From NCBI GenBank assembly GCA_964432205.1, contig CAYSMK010000007.1, forward strand, positions 1 to 64,000: a stretch of 64,000 nt of DNA, written 5' to 3'. Positions 25,350 through 33,719 of this stretch are shown piece after piece; position 1 is the stretch's first letter; every line of letters starts with the position of its first letter. A model generated the notes under the pieces. That model searched no databases and was not told where the DNA came from. It was given only the letters and a program-made list of their open reading frames with translations. This DNA is from Geomobilibacter sp964432205 (lineage in GTDB: Bacteria; Desulfobacterota; Desulfuromonadia; Geobacterales; DSM-12255). Made by a program: the position numbers and the translations under genes.

Positions 25350-26489
25350 TTACAAGTTGTCAGCCCCGAGCCCCGAGCCCCGAGCATCTATCCTTTTAGC
25401 GTAGAACTCCCGACGAAACTCGGCAAAACGGCCATTCCCGATGGCCTGGCGCATTTGTGACATCAGGTGCAAATAGTAGTGCAGATTATGCCAGGTGTTC
25501 AGCCTTGAAGCCAGAATCTCCCCGGCCCGGTACAGGTGGCGCAGGTAGGCCCGGCTGAAGGTGCGACAGACATAGCAGTCGCACTCCGGGTCCAGCGGCC
25601 CATCATCTTCCGCATACTCCCCCCGCTTGATGCTGACGCGGCCAAACGAGGTGAAGAGCATCCCGTTTCTGGCGTTTCTGGTCGGCATGACGCAATCGAA
25701 CATATCATACCCTGCAGCAACCGCCTCCACCAGATCTTCGGGGGTCCCGATCCCCATGACATAGCGGGGCTGATCCTGCGGGAAGAACGGCGCCGAGAAG
25801 GCCATCACCTCCCGCATCCGCGCCTTTTCCTCCCCGACCGACACCCCTCCCAGGGCGTACCCGTCGAAGCCGATCTCCCTCAGCTCGTGGGCGCTCCGTT
25901 CCCGCAGTTCGGGAAAGAGCCCCCCCTGCACGATGCCGAACAGTGCCTGGTCACTCCGATGGTGCGCCTCCTTGCAGCGCCGTGCCCAACGGGTGGTAAG
26001 CTCCAGGGAACGGCTCACATAGGCGTAGTCGCCCGGCTCCGGCGGACATTCGTCGAAACACATGATGATGTCGGCCCCCAGCGCCTCCTGCACGGCGATG
26101 GAGCGCTCCGGGGTCAGCAGGTGATACGACCCGTCCAGGTGGGACTGGAACCGTACCCCCTCCTCTGTAATCTTGCGCAGTTCCCCCAGGCTGAACACCT
26201 GGAAGCCGCCGCTGTCGGTCAGGATCGGACCGTCCCAGGCCATGAAGCGGTGCAGCCCTCCCAGACGCGCCACCAGCTCATGGCCGGGCCGCAGGTACAG
26301 GTGATAGGTGTTGCCCAGGATGATCTGTGACCCGACCAGGCGCAGTTCGTCCGGGGTCATTGCCTTCACGGTCCCCTGGGTCCCCACCGGCATGAAGATG
26401 GGGGTTTCAATCGTCCCGTGGGGGGTTGTCAAAGAACCGAGCCGGGCGTTGCCGTCCTGCCTGATGAGCGTGAACTGTATGGCTGACAA
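25350..26489 (-). CDS. tgt: Queuine tRNA-ribosyltransferase (tRNA-guanine transglycosylase)
   Basis: The protein has 379 residues from a TTG at 26489; the RBS (GAAAG) is weak, so the start is likely but not certain. Active-site motifs are TPIFMPVGTQGTVK, LTDSGGFQVFSL, GLFPELRERS and GIGTPEDLVEAV. The zinc site is ECDCYVC with a later His in NTWHNLHYY. The enzyme exchanges guanine for preQ1 at the wobble position of GUN tRNAs. Its last residues (ARGSGLGADNL) are encoded by the heptamer repeat, like the recJ tail. It pairs with queA just upstream, which acts on the inserted preQ1. Confidence 0.96.
   Translation of the reverse strand: MSAIQFTLIRQDGNARLGSLTTPHGTIETPIFMPVGTQGTVKAMTPDELRLVGSQIILGNTYHLYLRPGHELVARLGGLHRFMAWDGPILTDSGGFQVFSLGELRKITEEGVRFQSHLDGSYHLLTPERSIAVQEALGADIIMCFDECPPEPGDYAYVSRSLELTTRWARRCKEAHHRSDQALFGIVQGGLFPELRERSAHELREIGFDGYALGGVSVGEEKARMREVMAFSAPFFPQDQPRYVMGIGTPEDLVEAVAAGYDMFDCVMPTRNARNGMLFTSFGRVSIKRGEYAEDDGPLDPECDCYVCRTFSRAYLRHLYRAGEILASRLNTWHNLHYYLHLMSQMRQAIGNGRFAEFRREFYAKRIDARGSGLGADNL
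25362..25385. repeat. Heptamer repeat (CCCCGAG)n, copy 4, inside the tgt 3' end
   Basis: About three units of CCCCGAG lie in the last codons of tgt. In frame they give the peptide GSGLG near the C-terminus. The sequence is nearly identical to the copy at 18874-18899. Confidence 0.8.
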
Positions 26490-26513
26490 AGACTGTCTTT
26501 CTTTTATGGTTCC

Positions 26514-26560
26514 GTAGGGGCGGGGTCTCCCCGCCCTGGGCGCGGGAACCGCGCCCCTAC
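26514..26560. repeat. REP-like palindromic element between queA and tgt
   Basis: The outer arms GTAGGGGCG (26514-26522) and CGCCCCTAC (26552-26560) are inverted. Inside are two further GC-rich dyads: one from GGCGGGG/CCCCGCC and one from GCGGGAACCGC. The 47-nt unit fits the small palindromic repeats that are dispersed in many bacterial genomes. It lies just past the queA stop. Confidence 0.65.
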
Positions 26561-26564
26561 AACA

Positions 26565-27596
26565 TCAATAGATGAACATGGCGTCGCCGTAGCTGAAAAA
26601 CCGGAAGCGGCGCCTGATCGCCTCGTCATACGCCGCAAAGACCTTATCTTTACCGGCGAACGCCGACACCAGCATGAGGAGCGTCGACTTCGGCAGGTGA
26701 AAGTTGGTGAGCAGCGCATCCACCACCCGAAACCGGTAGCCGGGGTAGATGAAGATGTCCGCTTCCCCGACGCCGGACTGAACGGTCCCATCCTCGCGGG
26801 AGGCATGTTCCAGCGCCCGGGTCGTAGTCGTGCCGACCGTGACAATCCGCCCGCCTTCGCGCTTGCGCCGCGCCACCTCCCGGGCCGTCTCCTCGGGAAT
26901 CCGGTAGAATTCCCGATGCATCCGGTGGTCCAGGATATTGTCGACGCGAACCGGCTGAAAGGTACCGAGCCCCACATGAAGCGTGAGGGTGGCGACTGTT
27001 ACCCCGCGGGATCTGACTGCATCCAGGAGTTCCGGGGTGAAGTGCAGCCCCGCCGTAGGCGCTGCCACGGCCCCGGGCTGCCGGGAAAAAACGGTCTGAT
27101 ACCGTTCCCGGTCATCTGCCTCGGCTTCCCGCCTGATGTACGGAGGGAGCGGCATCCGTCCGTACCGTTCCAGCCAGTCGGAAAAGTCCCCGGCCGGTGT
27201 AAAGGAGACGCTCCATGTCCCTTCGGCATCCTGGCCGGTCACGGTGGCGGTCATCCCGTCGTCGAGCAGGATACAAGTGCCCGGCCGGGACGGCTTGGAT
27301 GAGCGGAGCAGACAGAGCCAGCACTCACCCTCTTCCGGACGTCTGCGCACCAGGAAGATCTCCACCCGGCCGCCGCTCTCTTTCCGGCCCAAAAGCCGTG
27401 CCGGAATCACCCTGGTATCGTTCAGGACCAGGAGATCACCACGGTCGAGCAGATCGGGAAAGGCCGTTACGGTACTTTCGTCGAGCGCTCCGGACACCCT
27501 GTCGAGCAGCATGAGCCGGGCCGTATCCCGCCTGGCCAGCGGTTCCTGGGCAATCAGCTCCGCAGGGAGATCATAATCAAAATCGTCAAGCTGCAT
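26565..27596 (-). CDS. queA: S-adenosylmethionine:tRNA ribosyltransferase-isomerase
   Basis: The protein has 343 residues. It begins FDYDLPAELIAQEPLARRDTARLM, the family's fixed N-terminus, and has LLVLNDTRVIPARLLGRK, TAGLHFTPELLD, VTLHVG-type LTLHVGLGTFQPV and LPKSTLLMLVSAFAG. It transfers ribose from SAM onto preQ1-tRNA to form epoxyqueuosine. It is 3 nt after the SpoIID-like gene and is followed by tgt, so these genes are likely co-transcribed. Confidence 0.97.
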   Translation of the reverse strand: MQLDDFDYDLPAELIAQEPLARRDTARLMLLDRVSGALDESTVTAFPDLLDRGDLLVLNDTRVIPARLLGRKESGGRVEIFLVRRRPEEGECWLCLLRSSKPSRPGTCILLDDGMTATVTGQDAEGTWSVSFTPAGDFSDWLERYGRMPLPPYIRREAEADDRERYQTVFSRQPGAVAAPTAGLHFTPELLDAVRSRGVTVATLTLHVGLGTFQPVRVDNILDHRMHREFYRIPEETAREVARRKREGGRIVTVGTTTTRALEHASREDGTVQSGVGEADIFIYPGYRFRVVDALLTNFHLPKSTLLMLVSAFAGKDKVFAAYDEAIRRRFRFFSYGDAMFIY

Positions 27597-27599
27597 CGG

Positions 27600-28709
27600 T
27601 CAGTCGCTGTAAAGCTTTACCAGCTTTGTGCCGGGATAATAGTAACTCAGGATCTCCCGGTAGTCGAACCCGTCGCTGGCCCGCTGCTTGGCCCCCCATT
27701 GGCACAAGCCGACGCCGTGACCGTTGCCGATGCCGCTGCAGATCAGTTCGTCAGCCCGGGAGTCGATCCGAAACCTGGTGCTCTTGATGACACCATAGCC
27801 AACCGCCTTGCGAAACGCCACTGCCGGAACCGGTAGGTTGCCACGCGCAGTCACCAGCACAACCTGCTCCAGTCTCCCACTCGGGTTGGTGCTACCGGCC
27901 CTGACCTCCTTCAGACCAGCAGCCTGAATGCCGGCGGCCTTGAGGAGTCCCTCCATCTTTTTGAGCGGCATGGATGCTTCCCAGCGGGCGGCGGTGGCCT
28001 CGGTACAGTAGGCACAGGCAACCCCCTGGAGATAGGAAAAAGAACCACCCCAGACATTGGCAGCAGATTCGGTATGTCCACCGCAACTGGAATGGTAAAA
28101 TGCCTGGATCACTTTACCGTTATACGTCAGGACCTCTCCCGCCGTTTCCTGGACTCCGCGTGCCGCCCGGCTGTCCTCGATACCGGCACCGTCGTAGACC
28201 TGATCGAGAACACTGGACTCCAGGTGATACAAGCTATACCTGCGAGCCTCTCTCTGGTACAGGGCATACGAGCGGGCAATCACCGCCTGGGCCTTTATCG
28301 CGTCAATCGGCCACTGGGACGATATCTCGCAGTTGATGAGGCCGATCAGATACTCTTCCAGGGGGAGCTCGTTGACGACCACCCCACCCTTGTCAGCAGG
28401 AATCAGCTCCACCAAGCCACGGTACTTTTTACCGTTCACGAGCATGGTGGCAGGAGAAGCCAGGGTTACCCCCCGCACGGTCTTTCCCTGCACCGTCACG
28501 CCACCCTTCACAAACCGCACCTGGGCAGGCAGGGTGATCCTGAGGGGCATCCGCTGCTCATCGGTGGCCAAAACGCCATTGCCATCGAGACGAATAACGT
28601 CAGCACCTTTGAGAATGGCAACCCGTACGGTTTCCGGACGTAAAGGGGCTGCTGCCGCCGGGTGCACGACACACACCAACAGTGCCGCCAATATGCATAA
28701 ATGGTACCT
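27600..28709 (-). CDS. SpoIID/LytB-domain protein
   Basis: The frame is open from 28769, but the GTG at 28709 gives a clean signal peptide (RYHLCILAALLVCVVHPAAAA), so I chose it; the start is not certain. The mature part carries VRVAIL, then the SpoIID core: GLVELIPADKGGVVVNELPLEEYLIGLINCEISSQWP, KAQAVIARSYALYQ, and the closing GNGHGVGLCQWGAKQRASDGFDYREILSYYYPGT. SpoIID proteins are lytic transglycosylases acting on denuded peptidoglycan. In a non-sporulating host the role would be envelope remodelling. It is the first gene of the queA-tgt group. Confidence 0.9.
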   Translation of the reverse strand, partial: RYHLCILAALLVCVVHPAAAAPLRPETVRVAILKGADVIRLDGNGVLATDEQRMPLRITLPAQVRFVKGGVTVQGKTVRGVTLASPATMLVNGKKYRGLVELIPADKGGVVVNELPLEEYLIGLINCEISSQWPIDAIKAQAVIARSYALYQREARRYSLYHLESSVLDQVYDGAGIEDSRAARGVQETAGEVLTYNGKVIQAFYHSSCGGHTESAANVWGGSFSYLQGVACAYCTEATAARWEASMPLKKMEGLLKAAGIQAAGLKEVRAGSTNPSGRLEQVVLVTARGNLPVPAVAFRKAVGYGVIKSTRFRIDSRADELICSGIGNGHGVGLCQWGAKQRASDGFDYREILSYYYPGTKLVKLYSD

Positions 28710-29135
28710 CACGTCACCATCCCATCCCTGAAACTTGCTGATAAAATCATAAACAGCCCGTGGCGTCAATGTTTTTCAAACAAATCTAACGAGAGGTCTC
28801 AGGGCATATTTTCGACAGCCATGACCATCCGAATTCCATCTACCTTTGGCAAGCTGCTTGCTTTATCTGTTAAGAACAGCAGCGGTCAGGCCGGCTGAGG
28901 AAGCAGTATGCAGGCCCGTGCCGAACGCTGACAAAACCGCCATCACGACCCATAACATAGTGAATCCATGAGACTAATGCTCAACATCGCAGTACGTTTA
29001 CCGTGCCAACCGAACCCCTATATGACAACGGATTCATTACAGCCGACCAACCGGCAGCGCCATTAATCGATTTTAACCGCTAAAGCGCTAAAATCACTAG
29101 TCAAAGTGAGATTTTTTTCTTAGCATACGGACGGT
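28710..29135. other. Intergenic region upstream of the HD-GYP gene
   Basis: This gap lies between divergent genes. It contains a sigma-54-like site at 28847-28862 and AT-rich DNA near 29080-29130. I see no open frame with coding character and no clear hairpin terminator. Confidence 0.5.
28847..28862 (+). promoter_or_regulatory. Possible sigma-54 promoter
   Basis: TGGCAAG, four bases, then TTGCT matches the -24/-12 consensus (TGGCACG-N4-TTGCW) with one mismatch. It lies 274 nt before the HD-GYP start, which is far. RpoN promoters are common in Geobacter. Single-site match only. Confidence 0.3.
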
Positions 29136-31208
29136 ATGAACTCATTAAAAATAAAAATTCTCGGATTGACCTGCTCGATCGTGGTGGCCATCATCGCCGT
29201 TGCGGGCCTGTTCGCTTACAGCCTGCAAAAGAACCTGATCAACGGCATCACGGAACGGAATACCCTCCTCCTCACGGAAACCATCAAGAACAGCATTGCC
29301 GACGCCATGCGCAGCGGCCGCTCCGACGAAGTTCGCACCATATTGTCCCGGATCAAGTCACAGGAAAACATCACCTCGATACGCATCGTCGATCCCGGCG
29401 GCAAGATTCTCAACTCGGCAAACGTCGAAGAGGTCGGGCACCCGATCCCCCCTGCCGATTTAAGCCATCTCAAATCAGGGAACACCAGCGCGTTGCAGCG
29501 TCCCAACGCATTTACCGCCACCGCACTCATTCACAACGGCCCCACCTGTCACACCTGCCACGACCCCAGTGCCGACACGCTCGGCATACTCCAGGTGGAT
29601 GTGTCCCTCAACTACCTGGAATCCTATCTGGCCAATATCAGGCAGAGCTCGCTCGTCACCACCGCCGTCATCATTCTGCTCATCATCATCACCATCTCGG
29701 CCGCGCTGATTTATTATGTCGACCGACCGATTCGTCAACTCATCCGCTCCATGCAACTGGTGGAAAAGGGTGATTTTTCCAGCCAGACATCCCTGCACAG
29801 CAGCACGGAAATGCGGCTACTCTCCGACAATTTCAACCATATGGTGGTCCGTCTGAAAAGTCTCATGGACACCGCCATCTCCCACGAGCGGGAACTGGCC
29901 CTCGCCCAGAGCAAGCTTTCCCACCATCGGGACATTCACCTGATGAACCAGAAGCTGGAAGAGCAGATTCTGGAGATCGAAAATCTTAACGTCGCCCTGG
30001 AAGAGCGGATCGAAGAAATCGAAGAGGCAAACTATAAGATTGCCGACCTGGCCGGCGAACTGGAAGACAAGAACACGGTCCTGGAAAAGACCGTTTCCAA
30101 GCTCTCCACCCTGTACAAGGTGGGGCTGGGAATCAACTCCACCATGGAACCGGCAAAACTCTTCGACCTGATCGTCAACACCACCATGGAAACCCTGAAC
30201 GCCCAGATAGGCTACATCGTCATCTATGACCAAGAGGGGGAGCAACTGCTCGTCTCCTCCCTGTTCGGGCACAAGACCATTGGCGAAGGGAAAATCTATA
30301 TTCCGATGAAACCATCCAGCGTCTCGGCATGGGTCATCGAAAACGGCAAGCCGCTGCTTATCTCCGACATCAACGACGCCCCCCAGTTCGACCGATTCAG
30401 CGCCCTCGGCTATGAGCGAAAGACCCTCATCTGTGTCCCACTGGCCACCAAGGACGAGATGGTCGGCACCATTACGGTCGTCAACAAGAAGGATAATTCG
30501 GTCTACACCAACGAAGAACTGGAGTTGCTGACGACCATTGCGGCCCAGGCAAGCATTGCCATCAAGAATGCCCGGCTCTACGAAGAACAGCAGAGAACCT
30601 ACATGAACACTATCCACGCCCTGGTATCGGCCATCGAAGCGAGCGACAGCTACACGCGGGGTCACTCGGAACGGGTCACCCGCTACAGCGTTGCCCTCGC
30701 CAAAAAACTCGGGCTCCCCCAGGAACGGCTGAAGATCATCGAGCGCGCCGCCATACTGCACGACATCGGCAAGATCGGGGTCGATCTGACTCTCCTCCAC
30801 AAGCAGGGGAGGCTGACGGCCGAAGATGTCATAGACCTCCAGCAGCACCCGGTCATCGGCATGAAGATCCTCGAACCGATAGAGTTCCTCACCGACGTCC
30901 GCCTCTGCATCGGCCAGCACCACGAGCGGTTCGACGGACTCGGTTATCCCAACAACATCCCCTCGGAGCACCTGCTCCTGGAATCGCGGATTCTCGCCAT
31001 CGCCGACTCATTCGATGCCATGACCAGCGACCGGCCCTACCGGAAAGCACTCCCACCCGAACAGGCAATCAAGGAGTTGCAGGATAATGCCGGCAGCCAG
31101 TTCGATCCTGCGCTGGTCCCTCACTTCATCGAAATCGTGCAACAAGGAGAGGTTCCGATCCTGCATGCTGAAGATGACCGCCCCCTGATGGCCGCAGCCC
31201 ATGCCTGA
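29136..31208 (+). CDS. HD-GYP phosphodiesterase with heme-c periplasmic sensor, HAMP and GAF domains
   Basis: The protein has 690 residues. TM1 is at about 7-27 and TM2 at about 171-195, with a periplasmic domain between that contains CHTCH (C138, C141, H142), a covalent heme c site, within NGPTCHTCHDPSAD. A HAMP domain (195-248), a coiled coil (245-310, many Glu/Leu) and a GAF domain (about 320-480) follow. The C-terminal HD-GYP domain (about 490-670) has HDIGKIGV and HHERFDGLGYP. HD-GYP proteins hydrolyse c-di-GMP, and some hydrolyse 3',3'-cGAMP. The layout implies a redox or gas signal sensed by heme that controls cyclic-dinucleotide breakdown. Substrate choice is inference. Confidence 0.93.
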   Translation: MNSLKIKILGLTCSIVVAIIAVAGLFAYSLQKNLINGITERNTLLLTETIKNSIADAMRSGRSDEVRTILSRIKSQENITSIRIVDPGGKILNSANVEEVGHPIPPADLSHLKSGNTSALQRPNAFTATALIHNGPTCHTCHDPSADTLGILQVDVSLNYLESYLANIRQSSLVTTAVIILLIIITISAALIYYVDRPIRQLIRSMQLVEKGDFSSQTSLHSSTEMRLLSDNFNHMVVRLKSLMDTAISHERELALAQSKLSHHRDIHLMNQKLEEQILEIENLNVALEERIEEIEEANYKIADLAGELEDKNTVLEKTVSKLSTLYKVGLGINSTMEPAKLFDLIVNTTMETLNAQIGYIVIYDQEGEQLLVSSLFGHKTIGEGKIYIPMKPSSVSAWVIENGKPLLISDINDAPQFDRFSALGYERKTLICVPLATKDEMVGTITVVNKKDNSVYTNEELELLTTIAAQASIAIKNARLYEEQQRTYMNTIHALVSAIEASDSYTRGHSERVTRYSVALAKKLGLPQERLKIIERAAILHDIGKIGVDLTLLHKQGRLTAEDVIDLQQHPVIGMKILEPIEFLTDVRLCIGQHHERFDGLGYPNNIPSEHLLLESRILAIADSFDAMTSDRPYRKALPPEQAIKELQDNAGSQFDPALVPHFIEIVQQGEVPILHAEDDRPLMAAAHA

Positions 31209-31357
31209 CAGGATCAATGCCTAACGTACAACCTGTTTGCCCCTCTCACCAATTAGTGCTATAAACGTCCATCAGTCCCGTCCACCCGCAGCCCCACGCG
31301 GTGCCGTCAGGGACGACTGCTCGCATCATCACATCGAGACGGAAAGCGCGACCGACG

Positions 31358-32320
31358 TTGAGCACCCTTCTGGAAGTCAAACAGCTGGCAACCCACTACA
31401 TCCTTCCCCGCAGCGTAGTCAAGGCGGTGGACCGGATCGATTTTTCCCTGAACGAGGGGGAGACCCTGGCCCTGGTCGGAGAATCGGGGTGCGGCAAGAG
31501 TGCCACCGCCTATTCGATCATGGGGCTGGTTTCCCCGCCGGGGAGAATCGTTGGTGGCGAAATCCTGTTCCAGGGGACTGACCTTTGTGCCATCTCGTCG
31601 GAAGAACTGCGCCGGCTCAGGGGAGACCGGCTGGCCATGATCTTCCAGGAGCCGATGACCTCGCTCAACCCGGTACTCACCGCAGGTTTTCAGATCGCCG
31701 AAGGGCTGAGACTCCACCGTGGCCTGTCGGCCGGGGACGCACGGAGAGAAGCGGTGCGCCTGCTGGATCAGGTGGGCATCCCTGCGCCGGCAGAACGCTA
31801 CAATGCCTATCCCCACCAGATGAGCGGCGGCATGAAGCAACGGGTGATGATCGCCATGGCGCTGGCCTGCCAGCCCCGGCTGCTCATCGCCGACGAACCG
31901 ACCACCGCTCTGGACGTCACGATCCAGGCCCAGATCCTGGAACTGATCGATCTGTTGAAACAGCAGACCGGCATGAGTCTGCTCCTGATCACCCACGATC
32001 TGGGGATCGTTGCCGAACGGGCCCATGCAACGGCGATCATGTACGCCGGCCGTATCGTTGAGCAGGGGAACACCAAAGATATCCTCACCAATCCCCTGCA
32101 CCCGTACACCAAGGGGCTCCTGGCCTCGCTCCCCCAGGGGGGGCGCCCCGGCGAGCCGCTCGCCACGATCGCCGGCCAGGTACCGTCGCTGTCGCTGGAA
32201 CTTCCGGGCTGCGGCTTTTGCGATCGGTGTCCCGACCCGACCAGCCAGTGCCGGGTCGAGCGCCCGCCCGTTGCGGAGCCGACCCCCGGACACCGGGTAA
32301 GCTGCTGGAAATGCCTATGA
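31358..32320 (+). CDS. ABC transporter ATP-binding protein, OppD/DppD type
   Basis: The start is probably the TTG at 31358, just before TLLEVKQLATHY; a frame open from 31301 adds an unlikely basic leader. The product has 320 residues. Walker A is GESGCGKSATAYS, the Q-loop IFQEPMTSLNPV, the signature MSGGMKQRVMIAMAL, Walker B LLIADEPTTALDVT, and the H-loop ITHDLG. The C-terminus carries the oligopeptide/dipeptide extension HPYTKGLLASLPQG and a GCGFCDRCP Cys cluster. It forms the importer ATPase pair with the next gene. No permease or binding protein is in the window, so the substrate (peptide, nickel or other) is unknown. Confidence 0.93.
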   Translation: MSTLLEVKQLATHYILPRSVVKAVDRIDFSLNEGETLALVGESGCGKSATAYSIMGLVSPPGRIVGGEILFQGTDLCAISSEELRRLRGDRLAMIFQEPMTSLNPVLTAGFQIAEGLRLHRGLSAGDARREAVRLLDQVGIPAPAERYNAYPHQMSGGMKQRVMIAMALACQPRLLIADEPTTALDVTIQAQILELIDLLKQQTGMSLLLITHDLGIVAERAHATAIMYAGRIVEQGNTKDILTNPLHPYTKGLLASLPQGGRPGEPLATIAGQVPSLSLELPGCGFCDRCPDPTSQCRVERPPVAEPTPGHRVSCWKCL

Positions 32321-33300
32321 ACGCTCCGCTCCTGGAAGCAGTCAACCTTACCAAGCATTTCCCGGTCAAGGCAGGACCGATGGCACCACGGCAGCTGGCA
32401 CGGGCAGTCGACGGGGTCTCGTTTCACCTGGCTCCCGGCGAAACCCTGGGTCTGGCCGGCGAATCGGGGTGTGGCAAGTCCACCATTGCCCGGCTCCTCA
32501 TGGGGCTCATCCCGCCAACCGGCGGCGAGGTCCGCTTTGAGGGCAGTCCCCTTCCCGACATGGGGAAAACCGGGATGGCAACGTTCCGGCGCAATGTCCA
32601 GATGATCTTCCAGGACCCTTTTTCTTCCCTCAACCCCAGGCAGCGGATCGGCGACATCATCGGCGAGCCGCTGGCCATCCATGACATCGCGGCCGGCAGC
32701 CGCCGGCAGGAGATGGTGCTGGCCCTGATGGCACGGGTGGGGCTGACCGAGGAACAGTTCCACCGTTACCCGCACGAATTCTCCGGCGGGCAGCGCCAGC
32801 GGATCGGCATTGCCCGGGCACTGGCAGTATCCCCCCGCCTGATCGTCGCCGACGAGCCGGTCTCGGCCCTGGACCTATCCATCCAGGCCCAGATTCTCAA
32901 CCTCCTCCTGGAACTGAAGCGGGAACGTTCGCTTTCCTTTCTCTTCATCGCCCATGACCTGTCCGTGGTCCGCCACATGAGCGACCGGATTGCCGTGATG
33001 TACCTGGGCAGGATCGTCGAGATCGGCACGCGCGATGCCGTCTTCGCCCATTACCGCCACCCGTACACAGAGGCGCTGCTGGCGGCGGTCCCCCACATCA
33101 CGCCGACTGATCGCCCGGCCAGCCCGATCCTGCATGGCGACATCCCCTCCCCCCTGGCGCCGCCTCCCGGCTGCCCCCTCCACCCCCGCTGTCCTTATGC
33201 CCGCGAACTCTGCCGGCGGGAGATACCGCCGCTGGAGGACAAGGGTGGCGGGCAGTTGGCCGCCTGCCACTTCAGCAGCGAAATCTACCCGGCCGCATAG
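32317..33300 (+). CDS. ABC transporter ATP-binding protein, OppF/DppF type
   Basis: The start chosen is the ATG at 32317, overlapping the previous stop by 4 nt (ATGA); another ATG lies two codons earlier. The product has 327 residues. Walker A is GESGCGKSTIARLL, the Q-loop IFQDPFSSLNPRQ, the signature FSGGQRQRIGIARAL, Walker B LIVADEPVSALDLS, and the C-terminal extension HPYTEALLAAVP followed by CPLHPRCPYARELC. It is the partner of the OppD-type ATPase. Confidence 0.93.
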   Translation: MNAPLLEAVNLTKHFPVKAGPMAPRQLARAVDGVSFHLAPGETLGLAGESGCGKSTIARLLMGLIPPTGGEVRFEGSPLPDMGKTGMATFRRNVQMIFQDPFSSLNPRQRIGDIIGEPLAIHDIAAGSRRQEMVLALMARVGLTEEQFHRYPHEFSGGQRQRIGIARALAVSPRLIVADEPVSALDLSIQAQILNLLLELKRERSLSFLFIAHDLSVVRHMSDRIAVMYLGRIVEIGTRDAVFAHYRHPYTEALLAAVPHITPTDRPASPILHGDIPSPLAPPPGCPLHPRCPYARELCRREIPPLEDKGGGQLAACHFSSEIYPAA

Positions 33301-33307
33301 CTTTCTA

Positions 33308-33335
33308 TTGACAAGTAAGTATTTTCTCATATATA
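33308..33335 (+). promoter_or_regulatory. Sigma-70-type promoter of the arsR gene
   Basis: TTGACA at 33308-33313 and TATATA at 33330-33335 are separated by 16 bp, close to consensus. The start codon of the ArsR gene follows 45 nt later. An ArsR family protein usually represses its own promoter. Confidence 0.7.
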
Positions 33336-33380
33336 GAAACTCCGACCTTAACTGATTTCGCCTGCAACGAGGCAGCATCC

Positions 33381-33653
33381 ATGGACTTTACGATAAGCAG
33401 GACATTCGAGCAGGAAGCAGAAATACTCAAGGTACTCGGACACCCGATCAGGCTGAAGATCGTGGCCGGGCTCTGCACCCAGGAGTGTAACGTCAAGCAT
33501 ATCTGGGAATGCCTCGGCCTTCCCCAGGCAACCGTGTCCCAGCACCTGGCGCTGCTGAAGAACAAGGGGATCATCGAGGGGAAGCGGGACGGCGTCGAGG
33601 TCTTCTATACCGTTGTCCACCCCCTGGCCCGCAAGATCATCGACATCATCTAG
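33381..33653 (+). CDS. ArsR/SmtB-family transcriptional regulator
   Basis: The protein has 90 residues, a single winged-helix domain. It has the ArsR pattern EAEILKVLGHPIRLKIVAGL, then the helix-turn-helix NVKHIWECLGLPQATVSQHLALLKNKGIIEGKRDG and a beta wing EVFYTV. Cysteines occur at 32, 36 and 44 (GLCTQECNVKHIWECLG), so a metal or redox effector is possible, although the arrangement is not the classic CVCDL site. It has its own promoter and terminator. Targets are not clear. Confidence 0.92.
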   Translation: MDFTISRTFEQEAEILKVLGHPIRLKIVAGLCTQECNVKHIWECLGLPQATVSQHLALLKNKGIIEGKRDGVEVFYTVVHPLARKIIDII

Positions 33654-33678
33654 CCTCCTCCCTTACCGTCACGCACCC

Positions 33679-33701
33679 AAAATCCCCGCCAAGGGGATTT
33701 T
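33679..33701 (+). terminator. Rho-independent terminator after arsR
   Basis: A 9-bp stem AAAATCCCC/GGGGATTTT (33679-33687 with 33693-33701) has a 5-nt loop and ends in TTGTTTT. It lies only 6 nt before the RBS of the next gene, so it could also act as an attenuator for it. Confidence 0.8.
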
Positions 33702-33719
33702 TGTTTTCAGGAGCAACCC

